Below are positions 44,507-56,480 of a DNA stretch of 64,000 bases, one piece after another (within the stretch, counting starts at the first letter, position 1; every line of letters begins with the position of its first letter). Below the pieces are notes generated by a model that was given only the letters and a program-made list of their open reading frames with translations, did not search any database and had not been told where the DNA came from. The position numbers and the translations under genes are program-made. The stretch comes from Dermacentor variabilis (Eukaryota > Arthropoda > Arachnida > Ixodida > Ixodidae). The stretch is from assembly GCF_050947875.1 (NCBI RefSeq), contig NC_134568.1, positions 213,757,678-213,821,677 of the forward strand, read 5' to 3'.

Positions 44507-45778
44507 ATGGCGTACAGCTGGCGTCGTGCAGGCTTGTACACAAGCTCTGCCGCGTCCCCTCGTTGGGCTCCGTGGTGGGCGGTCGGCGCTGTTGCCGAAC
44601 ACACACACTTTCCTATGGCAGCTCAAATCTCTGTTGTCCATGATCGGCGTCTAAAAAGATGCCGCACCGAAGTACCATTTCAATTCTCCTTTCGAAGCAA
44701 CGCTCCATCTTTCCCCAAATACTGTGTAGTCCACAGTGAAAGCAACACGCCTGTTAGAAAACTCTCTCCATTCCTGGTAGCTAAATGCCTGAAAGATAAA
44801 ATCTGGCAGACATACAAAGCCTCAAAAATGTCTAGCGGGGACCTCCTCCTAGAACTGAATAACAAAGATCAAGCAGATAAGCTGTCTGAACTTACCAGTA
44901 TTGGTGAGGCGACAGTGACTGTTTCAGCCCACAGAACACTTAATATAAGCAGGGGAGTAATATCTGAAGAAGACTTTATTGGTTTTAGCGATCAACTGCT
45001 GGAAGGTTTCCAGGAACAAAATGTCACCAAAGTACAAATAGTAATCTGCAGAAACGATCAAGAAATCCCCACTAAACATGTTATACTCACCTTCGGAACA
45101 AGCGTAATGCCTACCTCTCTCAATGTCGGTTATGTCAAAGTCAATGTGAGACCATATATCCCAAACCCCAGACGATGTTTCAAATGCCAAAGGTTTGGAC
45201 ACGCTTCACATGCATGCTGAGGACAAACAACTTGTGCTAAATGCAGCTCCAACGAACACCAATCTGAGAATTGCACCTCTTCCCCACATTGTGTTAACTG
45301 CAAGGGAGATCACCCAGCTTATTCGCGGTCCTGCCCTTGCTGGAAAAAAGAAAAAGAAGTCATTGCACTAACTGTTAAAGAAAAAATCTCGTTCTTCGAA
45401 GCCCGAAAACGACTGTCGTACCTTTCGCGACGCAGTTATGCCGATGTGACGAAGGTGGGGGCATCGTCACAGAGGCCTGAGGAGTCCTGGGAGCCCACGC
45501 ACAGTGGTCCCGTAGTGACGCCTCCCGCCCCCGTGGTGGAAGCAGCTAGTCCTGCTCCATCATCTTCGCAGGCCCTGCAAACACCAGCCCCGCAGGGCCC
45601 TAAGATCAAGCGAACACCAAGGCCCGAGACACGTGTCTCGGCACCAAACTCTCGGTCCTCCAGAGCCTCAGATAGAGCGATGGAGGTCGACGCAAAAACT
45701 CCGGTGTCATCGACACCGAAGGACAAGTGCTCTCTCGAGCGCTTAAAGAGGGAAACTCCCAATAACTACCCTAAATAA
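44507..45778 (+). pseudogene. LINE ORF1, zinc-knuckle protein with one stop codon
   Basis: Starts at ATG 44507 (a second in-frame ATG at 44615, PMAAQISVV, is the more usual position). Encodes an RNA-binding protein with CFKCQRFGHASHAC at 45175-45217, then CAKCSSNEHQSENC and CVNCKGDHPAYSRSC, i.e. three CCHC knuckles in a row, typical of gag-like ORF1 in I and Jockey LINEs. A single TGA at 45218-45220 interrupts between knuckles 1 and 2; a C-to-T change in CGA would explain it. The C-terminal tail is Pro/Ser-rich. The protein would coat element RNA. Confidence 0.88.
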
Positions 45779-45899
45779 GAAGGCGATAACCTAATGGGTT
45801 ATCGCTCCATTGTATCTGCCTTCTTCATATCCATGTCACCTAACATCTTTCTTATCTCCTATTCACTCGTTAATATAATGTTTACCTTTCAATTTTATA

Positions 45900-46841
45900 A
45901 TGGCTTTTATGATCCATTGGAATTGTAGAGGTCTCTTAAATAACTTGGGTGACATCAAAGACATGCTAATTAACTTCGCTCCTGTGGCCCTGTGCCTACA
46001 GGAAACAAACCTAGGCGAAAAACACAAAAACATTTTAAAAGGTTTCATTGTTGTACGGCGAGACCGTACGCAGACGAGCCGGCTGTCAGGTGGTGTAGCC
46101 ATTGTTCTGCAGGGCGGTATTGCAGCCAGAGAAGTTCCTATTAACAGTCACATAGAAGCTGTTGCTGTCACCGTTTTAGCTCCTAAAACCATCACCATTT
46201 GTTCAGTATACATTCCGCCGCGTTCAAATTTTACTGTAGAAGATCTAGAGTTAATTTTAGACCAGCTACCTGAACCATTTTTAATAGGCGGTGATTTTAA
46301 CGCACATAACACGTTGTGGGGTAGCAAAACAACTGACACCAGGGGTCAAACACTTGAAGATTTTATCGTAACAAACGACATATGCCTTTTAAACACCGTT
46401 GCGGCAACTTACTACTGCCCAAGCACAGGAGCTATGAGTTGCCTAGATCTGGCACTGTGCTCTCCCTCTCTTTTTGGAGATATTCAGTGGAGTGTTATTG
46501 ATTACCCCTATGGTAGTGACCATATGCCTGCTGTCATTAAAAGAACATCTCCTTATCCTACCATCCCACTGAGGCTACCCCGCTGGAAACTTCATCTAGC
46601 AGACTGGGCTCTCTTTACTGAAACGGCCACTCTGGATAACATACCAGATGAGCTAACCATAGATGAAATGAATGATAAGATCACCGCCTGTATACTTCCT
46701 GCTGCAGCAGAAACAATCCCACAATCGTCTGGCTTCCTAAGAAAAAACCTAAAACCCTGGTGGACAAAGGAATGTACGCAAACAAAAAAAACTACAAAAC
46801 AAAGCGTGGGGTATCTTTCGGCGATATCCAACACAAGATAA
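45900..46841 (+). pseudogene. LINE ORF2, endonuclease part
   Basis: Starts ATG 45900. EEP endonuclease motifs: IHWNCRGLLNN (Asn), LCLQETNL (Glu), SVYIPPRS, GGDFNAHNTLWGS (Asp/Asn), LDLALCSPS and YGSDHMPAV (SDH). All catalytic residues are present. A frameshift in the A-run at about 46785-46795 moves the sequence to the frame of the RT part. It cuts target DNA to prime reverse transcription. Confidence 0.93.
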
Positions 46842-48576
46842 TCTACTCTCGTTCAAAAAAGCAAAATCGAAAGCCAGGTACACACGCAGACAGGCCGAAA
46901 GACAGTCCTGGAAAAATTATGTCTCCTCAATAAATAGCTCGATAACTTCCAAAAGAATGTGGGATCAGGTTCGTAAGTTTAGATGCGACTACGCTCCTTA
47001 CACGATACCCATACTTTCACCCCCAGACACGCAAACAAATTTAGTAGAACAAGCAGACATATTAGGGCAGCACTTTCATGATATATCAAGCTCAGTAAAC
47101 TACTCTGCAGAATTTCTAAAACATAAACAGTTAGCAGAAAAACTAAAGCTTCCGACCACAGGAAGTTCAGAAACACTGTATAATGCCGCTTTAACACTTC
47201 CAGAAATCAATAGAGTGCTTACTTCTGGCAAAAAAACAGCACCTGGTCCGGACAGAGTACATTATGCGATGCTCGCTCATTTATCTCCTAATGCAGTTGA
47301 AACCTTGCTTCGTTTTTTAAATAAAATCTGGGAAACAGGAAAATTCCCAAAAGAGTGGAAGAAAGCCATCATTATCCCTTTCTTGAAAGCTGGAAAACCT
47401 CCCACAACAGCAACCAGCTATAGACCGATAGCACTCACAAGTTGTCTTGCAAAGTCCTATGAAGCCATCATCAACATAAGATTGACATACGTCCTTGACA
47501 CAGAGAACATGCTAGATAACCATCAGTGTGGATACAAGAAAGGTTGCTCCACAACAGATCACCTAGTCTGGCTAGAAGACGAGATACGTGCGGCCTTTCT
47601 ACACAAACAATATTGTCTCACTGTTTTCTTTGACTTATAAAAGGCGTATGACACAACATGGATGTTTGGTATCTTAAGGGACTTGGCAGATTTAGGAATC
47701 CGAGGTAGAATGCTCAAATGTCTAGCCGATTTCATGTCGGACCGAACATTCCAGGTGCGTTTAGGAACGGCGCTGTCACATGTATTCACCCAGGAAAATG
47801 GTGTGCCACAAGGATGCGTATTAAGCACAACATTGTTTGTGGTGAAAATGAACTCGGTCAATAAGGTCATTCCATCCTCTGTAATGCATTCATTATATGT
47901 GGATGATGTACAAATTGCGTGTCGTGCATCCAACCTGACATCCTGCGAGCGGCAAATTCAAATTACATTAAACAAACTAACACAGTGGGCGTGTGAAAAC
48001 GGTTTTCGTTTCTCAAGTGAAAAAACTATTAGTGTTGGCTTTACACAAAAAAGAGGCCTACAACCAGAACCCACCCTTAAGCTACAACAAGCCACACTAC
48101 CAGTAAAACAAGAACACAAGTTTCTGGGTGTTCTGTTTGATAAAAAGTTAAACTTCCTGGCACATATAAAGAGCCTTAAAATAAAAGCAAACAATGCACT
48201 TAACGTCCTCAAAGTCCTGTCCCGGAAGCGCTGGGGCTCTGACCGTGAATGTCTGCTACGCATCTACCGTACATTGGTGCGCAGCATATTAGATTATGGC
48301 AGCATCGTATACGGTTCAGCTAGACAGTCCTACGTCCGTCGACTTGATCCAGTTCACAACCGTGGACTGCGACTGGCAAGTGGCGCTTACAGAACATCGC
48401 CTGTCCAGAGTTTGTATGTTGACTGCAATGAACCTCCTCTACAGCAGCGTAGAGTGCTACTAACTTTTTCTTACGTACTCAGAATCCAGTCCTCACCACA
48501 ACACACATGCTTCAACGTTGTCACACAGTGTAACTCACGTTTACACTATACAAACAAACCAAACATGATTAATTAA
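46842..48576 (+). pseudogene. LINE ORF2, reverse transcriptase part with one stop
   Basis: RT motifs in one frame: KKTAPGPDRVHYAML (motif 0/1), NHQCGYKKGCSTTDHLVWLE, FFDL then stop (TAA at 47638-47640) then KAYDTTW (motif A, normally D-L-x-K-A-Y-D), ENGVPQGCVLS (motif B) and SLYVDDVQIAC (motif C, YVDD). Then KFLGVLFDKKLNFLAHI and LRIYRTLVRSILDYGS. A frameshift at about 48574 moves to the RNase H frame. Catalytic residues other than the stop-disrupted motif A are intact. Confidence 0.93.
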
Positions 48577-49615
48577 GCCGCTTGTCCTACGATATGAGGA
48601 ATATATTCGGGATTATAACATTCCTTGCGAAGTCCTTCAGGTTGCGAGAAAACCACAGCGTTTGCCGCCGTGGCACGTTTTCGCACCGGTATGTGATTGG
48701 ACATTGACACATTTAAAGAAAAAAGACACCCCACACGAACACATTATACAAGAATTCCGCTTTCTACAGGACAAATATGAAAATTACACAGAATTTTACA
48801 CTGATGGCTCTAAAACAAAAGAACACGTGGGTGTGGGGGCCGTAACAGAACATTGGGAAGTAAGTATTCGTTTGCCACAGCACGCCTCTGTCTACACAGC
48901 TGAAGTCTATGCATTATGGACTGTGGTGAAAAAGATCATTGCTAAAAAACACGAAAACACAATCATATACACTGACTCGTTAAGCACGCTGAAGGCTCTT
49001 CACCTGGAATCCGAATGTGAACCCCTGATAGGGGATATCTTAAACATGATAACAATAAACAAATACGGCAGGTCAATTAGGTTTTGCTGGGTACCAAGTC
49101 ATGTTGGTATAACGGGCAACGAAGCGGCGGATAGATTCGCATCAATGGCAGCACACAAAGACATAATAAACACAACACTCCCATATAAAGATAGTATCCG
49201 TGCCATTAGGAAGGCCTTAACGTCAAAGTGGCAACACGAATGGGACCATTGTACAGAAAACAAGCTACATCTCATTAAACCTGTAATCGGCGAGTGGAAA
49301 TCATGCAGTCACCAGCAACGGTTCTACGAGGTGATCTTGTCTCGACTTCGAATTGGACACACACATTTGACTCCCAATTTCCTCCTCCGAAAAGAAAACC
49401 CGCCAACCTGCGAGAAATGCCTTCAACCTCTCACAGTCATACACATCCTAATAACATGTCCACACATCAATATACTGAGACGGAGGTTTTTACACAGCCT
49501 ATATAATTTGCACACTCGATTACACCCTGCCCTATTACTAGCAGATGACCCCCTAGTGCCATTTGCTAACCTGTTCGACTTTTTAGGAAAAAGTGGTTAT
49601 TTACACCAACTATAA
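48577..49615 (+). pseudogene. LINE ORF2, RNase H and C-terminal part
   Basis: RNase H motifs EFYTDGSKT (first Asp), YTAEVYALW (Glu), IYTDSLSTLKAL (Asp) and WVPSHVGITGNEAADRFA (His and last Asp) are all present, then a C-terminal cysteine motif CEKCLQPLTVIHILITCPH. Open to TAA at 49613-49615. The domain order EN-RT-RNH-CCHC fits the I clade. Confidence 0.93.
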
Positions 49616-49720
49616 TGTAATACAGGTTTACCTACTCTAACGTTGCATTTCATTTTGTCTTGTGTCTGGCGCAGCACGGCCTTAGTTGCCTTTGTGCCAT
49701 TAAACCCAAAATAACCAAAC

Positions 49721-50040
49721 CAAATCGTACACAACTGCTGATCTCTCAGTTGCACCTAGGCACTCAGGCACATCGCTCGCTCAGCATTTGCAAGTTGATG
49801 GGTGTCTTTCTCGGCATACTTTCTCATTGCGCACGTGATTTGAGTTTGAAAAAATGCTGACGCGTTGCATAGACGTCCGCATGCTAAGTTTCATCCTAGA
49901 CGCCAGTGCTCGTTTCTCCCCTGGCAGAACGATTTCACCTCCAACGGGTGTACATTTCCACCGCTTCCCTTCAAGGTCGCACCCGCATTCAGTTCGTGCT
50001 GCGCACGAAACTTCTTTTGTTTGCGACGGCACCTCTTCGG
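49721..50040. other. Intron sequence, unassigned
   Basis: Between the LINE 3' end and the THAP pseudogene. No coding motif of its own; may be 5' sequence of the THAP-bearing element. Confidence 0.3.
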
Positions 50041-50880
50041 ATGTCTCGAAATTATTATTGGGTTGTTAACTGTCACGACAGCAATGAAAATGCAAAAGGG
50101 TTTATGCCACCAGTGAAATTCTGCCGATTCACAAGCAAATGGTATGAAAAAGCAGACGACAAACATGGATTACTGTGGTGCGCTGAACAAAGTAAATAAC
50201 TGGCAAACGAAGTGATCTCGTTCATTGATCACTCGTGAGTGTATGACGGTTTTTACATGTAATCCACATGAATTTCATGATTGTTTGGTATATAATCCTT
50301 TTATTAAAATAAAAACTTTTAGTTGTTCGACCAGCACTTGTCCTGTCTTCTTTCTTGTGTTTCGTTTGTGTGTGCGCTGCCCAAGAATGGAAACCACTTC
50401 TGTTGTTTGCGCTAGCAGTGGCCGAAGTTGAGGCATGCCGAGAAATTGAATATGTGCACGATGCATTGAACATGACCAGAGTTCATTCCTGCATGACCAC
50501 TGCACCGATTGATCGAGTCACTAGACGATGCACGCCTGTGTCTTGGTCGCATCAGCATTTCTGAAGCAGAAATGATTACTAATACTTTCAACTTCTCTTG
50601 AGCACTGTTAAAAAATGGCCAAGCTATTTGCATTGCTGCCTCTATTCTATATTGTAGAGGACGTACTAGTTACAGTTGTGTGCACATGCCGTACTTGTGC
50701 TATGTGGCGATATATTTTGTTTATTTCCGTACAGTGTCGATGGAAGTCTGTTGTCATCATCAGAGACAACACTGATTTGTAGCAAACATTTTGTGGGAAA
50801 CTGCAAAAATGACGTTGGCTAACACGCATCGTATGTGCCGAGGATTTTTCCGGTGGCACATACAATGTCGTTTCCAATTA
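50041..50880 (+). pseudogene. THAP-domain pseudogene with retained intron
   Basis: First part 50041-50191: MSRNYYWVVNCHDSNENAKG, PPVKFCRFTSKWYEK, then in a shifted frame RRQTWITVVR. Second part from 50735: VDGSLLSSSETTLICSKHFV and ASYVPRIFP. Together these show THAP order (C..C, F.RF, W, C..HF, YVPxxFP). The parts are separated by GTAAAT at 50192 and CCGTACAG at 50734, whose phases match, so the intron is original and it is not a processed copy. The first zinc Cys is changed to Trp (WVVNC) and there are a frameshift and two stops. Probably a DNA-transposon gene. Confidence 0.8.
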
Positions 50881-53095
50881 CCTGCACAGTGTCACTTACA
50901 TGGCTAAGCAGATGCTGCCCTTTTGCCGCATTGCAGCCGTGAAAGTAATCGTCAAGCCTACCGATGTTCTTAAAGGCAAATAGAAGCGTGTACATCGTCC
51001 TTCGAATAAAACGTCCACGCACACAGACATAGACACACACCACGCGCGGTACGAAACGTGCCCAAGCACACGCAGTGCAAGAGGCAATCAAGGCAGTGTG
51101 AACAAAAGATGGGAGAGGTGTACACCCGGCTAGTTGAATTTTGCCCCGCATGCGGCGTTCTCACGTTGGCACGGCAGCGCTGCTCGGCGGTGCCGTTCGT
51201 TTCTATGGCCGTCAAGTGCTCAAACACGAACGACAGCTGTGCAGTACACAACGCCGCACAGAGGAAGACAAACGTCTTTCCTGTCCCAGCTTTCAGCGTG
51301 CAAACGTGCTCCGCCCACAGCTGGCAAGTGTGAAGCAGACCAGCCAATGCGCATAAAGCATGTAAACTGCACTTGACGAAGCTGCACAGGCTACATTTTG
51401 TGAGCATAGTCACTTGACCATGAAAGATCTGCTTGTGAAACGCTTTCTGTGGACAACTATAAGTACTAAAAGCCGCGATGGCACATGAAAGACAAAGTTA
51501 AGTTGTATTCAGGGGCGATATCCTCAAGTGATTATTTCTGGTGGTGCATCATATTCGAGACATTTCACGTGTCTCTACATTGGACGCATCAAAGTAGACA
51601 AACAAAAGCCTTTCTGACACCGCGCCAAGAATGCTGTAAGCAGAAACTGCATGCTGCATTTGTCATGACGGAGAATGCGACGCAGTTTCCATGGTGTAGA
51701 TGCAATGGCAAACTATGCCGGAATCCGATGCCACCGAAGCGAGATGGGTGAAACTTTACCATGGCTGCAGCCCTGATTTTATGAGCACTTTGTGCCAAGT
51801 CTCAGCTACTTCTCATCCCTTACTACAGATGGCAGTGGTTGCCTGATCGGTTGACTGGGCCTAAGGTAGCTAATGCTAAAGGCGTGATTATTGTCTTGTG
51901 TTGCCACCGTGCCACGCTGTGGCCGATGAAGTCGGATATGTCATGCTGGCGATGCTAAGGTCACTAAAATTTTGCCCTCTGCATAGTCCAGCATGAAACG
52001 TGGCCCGCAGCAGCGCGGCGATCAGTCGTCGCAGTGGGAGCACACAAGTGCATGGCAAGTGAGCGTGTTGTTGTTTGTCGAAGGCACGAACTCAGCAGGC
52101 TCACTTCATTGAGCACATAGAGTTTCATACAATAACTCAAAGTGTACCCGAACTGTAGCCAAGCATGCTGCTGGTCAGCCAAGCTAATGTGTGATGCACT
52201 CTGCTCCAGCGGCTCTAGCATGAGATGGGGCATGTTCTATTCCCGCGCCAGCCACACTAGACCGTAGAGTGTTCAATTTTTGCCAACGTAGTGTAACGCG
52301 TGGATCACATCGTGTTACACCAGACTATATCCATGCCTTTAGCTTGGTCACTCAATATGCTCTTCATCTCCAAGTGAAGATGGAATGCATTGAGGCTCTG
52401 CTTTTTGAATATAGACAACCAGATACAAACAACCGGCTTGACTCGGAGAACTTTTTGCATTAAAAAAAAAATCATGGGTGCGCAACGGCATGGGCACAGA
52501 ACACAAAGCAGCTAGCAGAGTATAAGAACTCTGGCTAGCTGACGTGCAGGAACTGTTCGCTGACACACGGGAACATTACAAGTAAGGGAAGCAGACAACA
52601 CAGGTGCTGGTTCTGAACAGTCTGTCTTACGTCACTTCTGGCAAGTAGTAATGGTGGCATATTTTTTTCTTTTTTCAGTTTTGCTATGAAAAACGGCGAT
52701 GTTTGCGTTTTATGATGCACCCACTCGCATTTCAAGCCAAAGATTTTTCCACAGAGGCTACTCTGTCTACATTATCTGAAACTGTTTTCTTTTTTTTTTT
52801 TTTTTTTTTTTGTCTTTGAAAATTTCATTGCAGTTGGCCTTTAAGCAAGAAAAAAAAGTCTCGTCGCAGCTCCTGATAACTGTCGCAGATAATTGATGAT
52901 ACCAGCTCGAATGGGCAAATCAGTTTTGCGGAAGCCTGCAAGGGCTTCTGCATAACTTATTTGCCATACTGCAAAGTATAGTTTCGGAAGGTACTGATTT
53001 GCTCGAGTTGGAGTGAGTCCATAGCAGACTTTCAGCACAGAATTATATGGAAATCGCAAGAATGAAAGCATAGATACATTGTGAAAACACCGTTG
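50881..53095. other. Unassigned; possibly rest of the THAP-bearing element
   Basis: 50881-51780 is GC-richer than its surroundings and has long open frames in all three forward frames at 51058-51376, but no transposase motif that I can name. 51800-53095 is unassigned, with a poly-T run at 52789-52812 and a small palindrome GTGTAACGCGTGGATCACATCGTGTTACAC near 52292. Confidence 0.3.
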
Positions 53096-53214
53096 TACTT
53101 AGATTTAGGTGCATGTTAAAGAATCCCAGGTGGTCAAAATTTCTGGAGTCATCCACTATGGTGTGCCTCATAATCAGAAAGTGGTTTTGGCACGTAAAAC
53201 CCCATTATTTTTGT
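53096..53214 (+). mobile_element. Ruka-like SINE, 3' half
   Basis: TTAGATTTAGGTGCATGTTAAAGAATCCCAGGTGG, GGTGTGCCTCATAATCAGAAAG and GGTTTTGGCACGTAAAACCC match the SINE body. No tRNA-like head. Confidence 0.85.
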
Positions 53215-53425
53215 GTTCTATGTTTTCAGTACCATGATTTCTGTGTAATCCTGTGCTGGAAGTATGATTTAGTTTCACCCATTTCATAAGTGCCGTATAT
53301 GGATGTGGCAGGCTGCCCATACTTCCATTGAACAGCCATTGTACTGGTTACTACTACTTTATTTCTGATACAGACACAGACACCCTTTAACAGTTCCTTT
53401 TTAAGGGTGGTGTAGAGGAGGTGGC

Positions 53426-53942
53426 TTAAAGGAACGCTAAAGATAAAAATTAAGTTGAGCTGCATTGCTGAATTATGCTTGTACAACACCAAAACACTGC
53501 TCTTACTGTGAGGGGAGACTTGATAAGCCAGAAAACATGCAAAAACTAAAAACGGGTGGTGACGCTGCCTTGGAAATTTCTGCACCTGCTCACCATGATG
53601 TCATGGATGTTGATGGCATCTGCTCAGGCCTAGTTACTTTTTTTGGTTTCGTTTTTTAGAATGGACTACATTGTGTTCTAAACAAGCCAGAAAGAGATAT
53701 CAGAGCTTTGACAACATTTTTTGCCCCAGAAGTGTCCAAATATGAAAAAATACTTTGAAATCCGTGATGTCACATTGACGTATAGGCGCTGGGGTTGCGG
53801 AGCAAAATAGAAGAAAAGCTAGAAGCTTTGTTTTGATCTTCACCTATAGTACTAATCAACCTCTTACCATGAATTTAGCAATGCATTGAAATAATTTGTC
53901 AGTCTAAACTGATTTAGTGTTTCTCTTTAGTGTCCCTATAAT
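53426..53942. mobile_element. MITE with TTAAAGGRR-type ends, copy 1
   Basis: Left TTAAAGGAACGCTAAAGAT and right TCTTTAGTGTCCCTATAAT are inverted. Internal sequence is similar to copy 2 downstream (GCCAG.AAA..TGCAAAAAC.AAA..GGTGG, TCACCATGATGTCATG / ATCATGATATCATG, GTCAGTCTAAACTGATTTAGTGT). Confidence 0.75.
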
Positions 53943-54172
53943 TTATTGCACTTTTTTTTTTTTTTCAAATTGCTTATGTGAGCCTTAGTTTGGCAACTTG
54001 TCCGTGGTGCCATCATCATCTAAAGAGTGGACGTGGCTATTGTAATGTCGTGCTCTCTTTGCATGATCAACAGATGGTTCATCACTAGAATAAGCATCTA
54101 TAGTTTTCTTCTTGTCCATGCTTCTCTGTGTTGAGAAAGCCTCAATTTAATGTCCGCATGTGCTTGATTCTT

Positions 54173-54686
54173 TCAAGGGACACTAAAAAGGAGTATTAAG
54201 TTAAGCTTTATTAACAGCTTATACTTCTGAAATAGCAATAATGTCACTCTTACCATGCGAGGACAAGCCAGGAAAGGTGCAAAAACGAAAGAATGGTGGA
54301 AACACCACCTTGAGAGTTACTACATCTGCATCATGATATCATGAGTTTGACAGTGTCTGCTCACATCCGGTTGACTATTTATCGATAAAGAAGGATTACA
54401 TTCAACTGTAGTTGTAGAAGAGCCAGTAACACAAACTAGCAAGCCTTGAGAAGTTATTCTCTAAAGGTGGCCACATGGAGGAAAATACTTCAAAATTTGC
54501 ACTGTACTGAAGTCTCAACACAGTGGTACTAGTATTGGTAAGAACTCAAGAAACATAAATTCGACTTTCACTTTCTCTGCTAGTAATCAATTCTTTTTTC
54601 CCCTCAAAAGAATGAAAATTAATCTTTGAAAGAAAACTATTATCAGTCTAAATTTATTTAGTGTTGCTTTTTAGTGTCCCTTTCAA
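54173..54686. mobile_element. MITE with AGGGACACTAAAA ends, copy 2
   Basis: Left TCAAGGGACACTAAAAAGGA and right GCTTTTTAGTGTCCCTTTCA are near-perfect inverted repeats. Same family and orientation as copy 1, similar length (about 515 bp). Confidence 0.82.
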
Positions 54687-55707
54687 GCCTGTATCAATTT
54701 TGTGCTGCCTTTTCTGAAAAAAAAAAAAAAAAACCTGGAAGTAAGCTGTAGACGAGCCTGACTCACTTAATTAAAGTGGTGATAAATTAGAAGGGACGAC
54801 AAGCATCGCTGCAACACCTTTTTTTTTTTTTTCAAAACTGAGAACAAACAAACTGGAGTGAGTAAGGCCTTTCAATGAATATATTTATCTCACAAATTTT
54901 TGCAAAGTACTACCTATTCATAACAGATATAAAAGAGCGAAAAGAATACTTTCCGCATGCCTCCTCAACACGTGTCCTCTCAGTTGTGCAGCGCAGACAG
55001 CAATGTCATGCCAGTTACTTTCTTATTTTTTCTTCTTTTCCACGGTGCACTTACGGTAACCCTTTAAGGTTGCGGTAACAGGAAGGGCAGGACGTGGTAA
55101 GAACTGCTGCTTCCCCATTTACTAGAAGACTGGGTGGATGTGCACATGTGCGTGAGCTTTCCCTCGGGAATAACTCATGATCATGAACTAGTATTGCCCA
55201 CTGACTGGCATCTATAGGCTGTCGTACAGGTCTATGACATCATAGGCAGCACATAATAGAAGGGGCCTTAAAAACCACGAGAGAGAGCAAGCAATCTTTC
55301 ATGTGAGATTGCAGGCTCTCCAGGCTACATGCAGCAGAATAATGTTAGGCTTGCATGTTTGTGGCAACATTGTCCGCAGATTGTAAACTGTGTTCCTACT
55401 GTGTTTAAAAGGTCTAACAGTGCCCCTTTAACAGTTAGGGTGCATGTGAATGGGCCAGTCTTGTCCAATCAAAGGATGTGCTTACGGGAATTTTCTCTTT
55501 TGTGTTTAAAGTCAATACATTTGTTTAGAGATAATTTGGAGCTTATAATTCTTTATTGGTTGCTTTTTATTATTTGATGACAAATCAAATGGGTGGTTCA
55601 AATGGGCATTTTTCTTCCGGTCTTGTTCGCAGTATAATGAAAGGCATTTTGCATCAGTGTTATAGTAAACAAACATTGGATATTCTTGCCTAATTTATTT
55701 GTTGTAG
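54687..55707. other. Intron sequence, unassigned
   Basis: Has poly-A (54717-54733) and poly-T (54820-54832) runs and no recognised element up to the double-finger exon. Confidence 0.35.
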
Positions 55708-55872
55708 GTGAAGACGCAAAAGTGCCCATTCTGCAGCAAGGCCTTCTGCAAAAACTTTGACCTGCAGCAGCACATTCGCTCACACACAGGAGAAAAGCCA
55801 TTTCAATGTGTCATCTGTGGTCGTGGCTTTGCCCAAAAATCTAATGTGAAAAAGCACATGCAGACCCACAAG
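55708..55872 (+). CDS. ZNF341: ZNF341 orthologue, double C2H2 finger exon
   Basis: The most diagnostic exon: 55 codons, phase 0-0, acceptor ttgttgtag (AG at 55706-55707) and donor cacaag|gtaaag at 55873. It encodes two classical C2H2 fingers joined by a TGEKPF linker. Finger 1 contains [20 protein letters not shown] and finger 2 contains [19 protein letters not shown]. Helix residues (NFDLQQH and QKSNVKKH) are the same as those I know for human ZNF341, so DNA recognition by this pair is probably unchanged. All eight zinc ligands are present. The protein acts in the nucleus as a sequence-specific DNA-binding factor. Confidence 0.92.
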
Positions 55873-56239
55873 GTAAAGAAAATGTGTTTTGCTTTTACTG
55901 TCATTGGCACATGTGTTTTTGCACTTTTGTACTCAATGTAGGCAAAAAGTAGGAATGCTCTTTGCAACTAGGGTCATTGGCATATTTATGTGCTACTCTT
56001 TTAGTGTACTGGCCTTAACAGTACTTTTGAAGAACTTTGATGTACACTCTGCCAGCAGCATAGTACAGGGCAGTCTATTTGTAAGGATCTTGAGTGAGTC
56101 AGAAAATCATCGTCTATGTATTCACAAAGCTTTTCATTCCTAAAAACTGTTTGCTATCGGGATTTGCATCTAAGTGTTCTCACAAACTACTCCATGACCC
56201 AAACTGCTTTATACCGACCCTGATGGCAATCTCGCACTT

Positions 56240-56480
56240 AGCAGTGCAACGTCATAGCCACTGCTATGGTGTTGCACTGCTAAGCACGAGGTCGCGGGTC
56301 CAATTCCCTACCACGGTGACCACATTTCAATGGAGGTGAAATGCTAAAATGCTCCGTACCAGGTAGTGGGTACATATTAAGAACCCCAGGTCGTCATAAT
56401 TAATCTGGAGTCGCCCCACTGCGGCATGCCTTAAAATCAGATCGTTATTTTGGCACTTAAACCCCCAGAATTTGATTAAT
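56240..56480 (+). mobile_element. Ruka-like SINE, full length, diverged
   Basis: Head with TGCTATGGTGTTGCACTGCT, B-box-like GGTCGCGGGTCCAATTCCC, then body with AAGAACCCCAGGTCGTCATA, TCGCCCCACTGCGGCATGCC and TTATTTTGGCACTTAAACCC and an (ATT)-type end. Confidence 0.85.

Larger units (their letters stand above)
44000..49720 (+). mobile_element. I-type LINE, nearly full length
   Basis: 5' UTR with pyrimidine-rich sequence to about 44505, ORF1 at 44507-45778 (zinc-knuckle RNA-binding protein), a short spacer, ORF2 at 45900-49615 (endonuclease, RT, RNase H) and a short 3' UTR ending GTGCCATTAAACCCAAAATA. RNase H after RT together with an APE-type endonuclease points to the I group. It has one stop in ORF1, and two frameshifts and one stop in ORF2, so it is recent but dead. 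Exact 5' end unclear. Confidence 0.88.

Noticed and set aside
51058..51413. Long open frames in several frames, as the catalytic part of a THAP transposase
   Set aside because: No DDE/RNase H-type motif visible, and equal openness in several frames points to composition.
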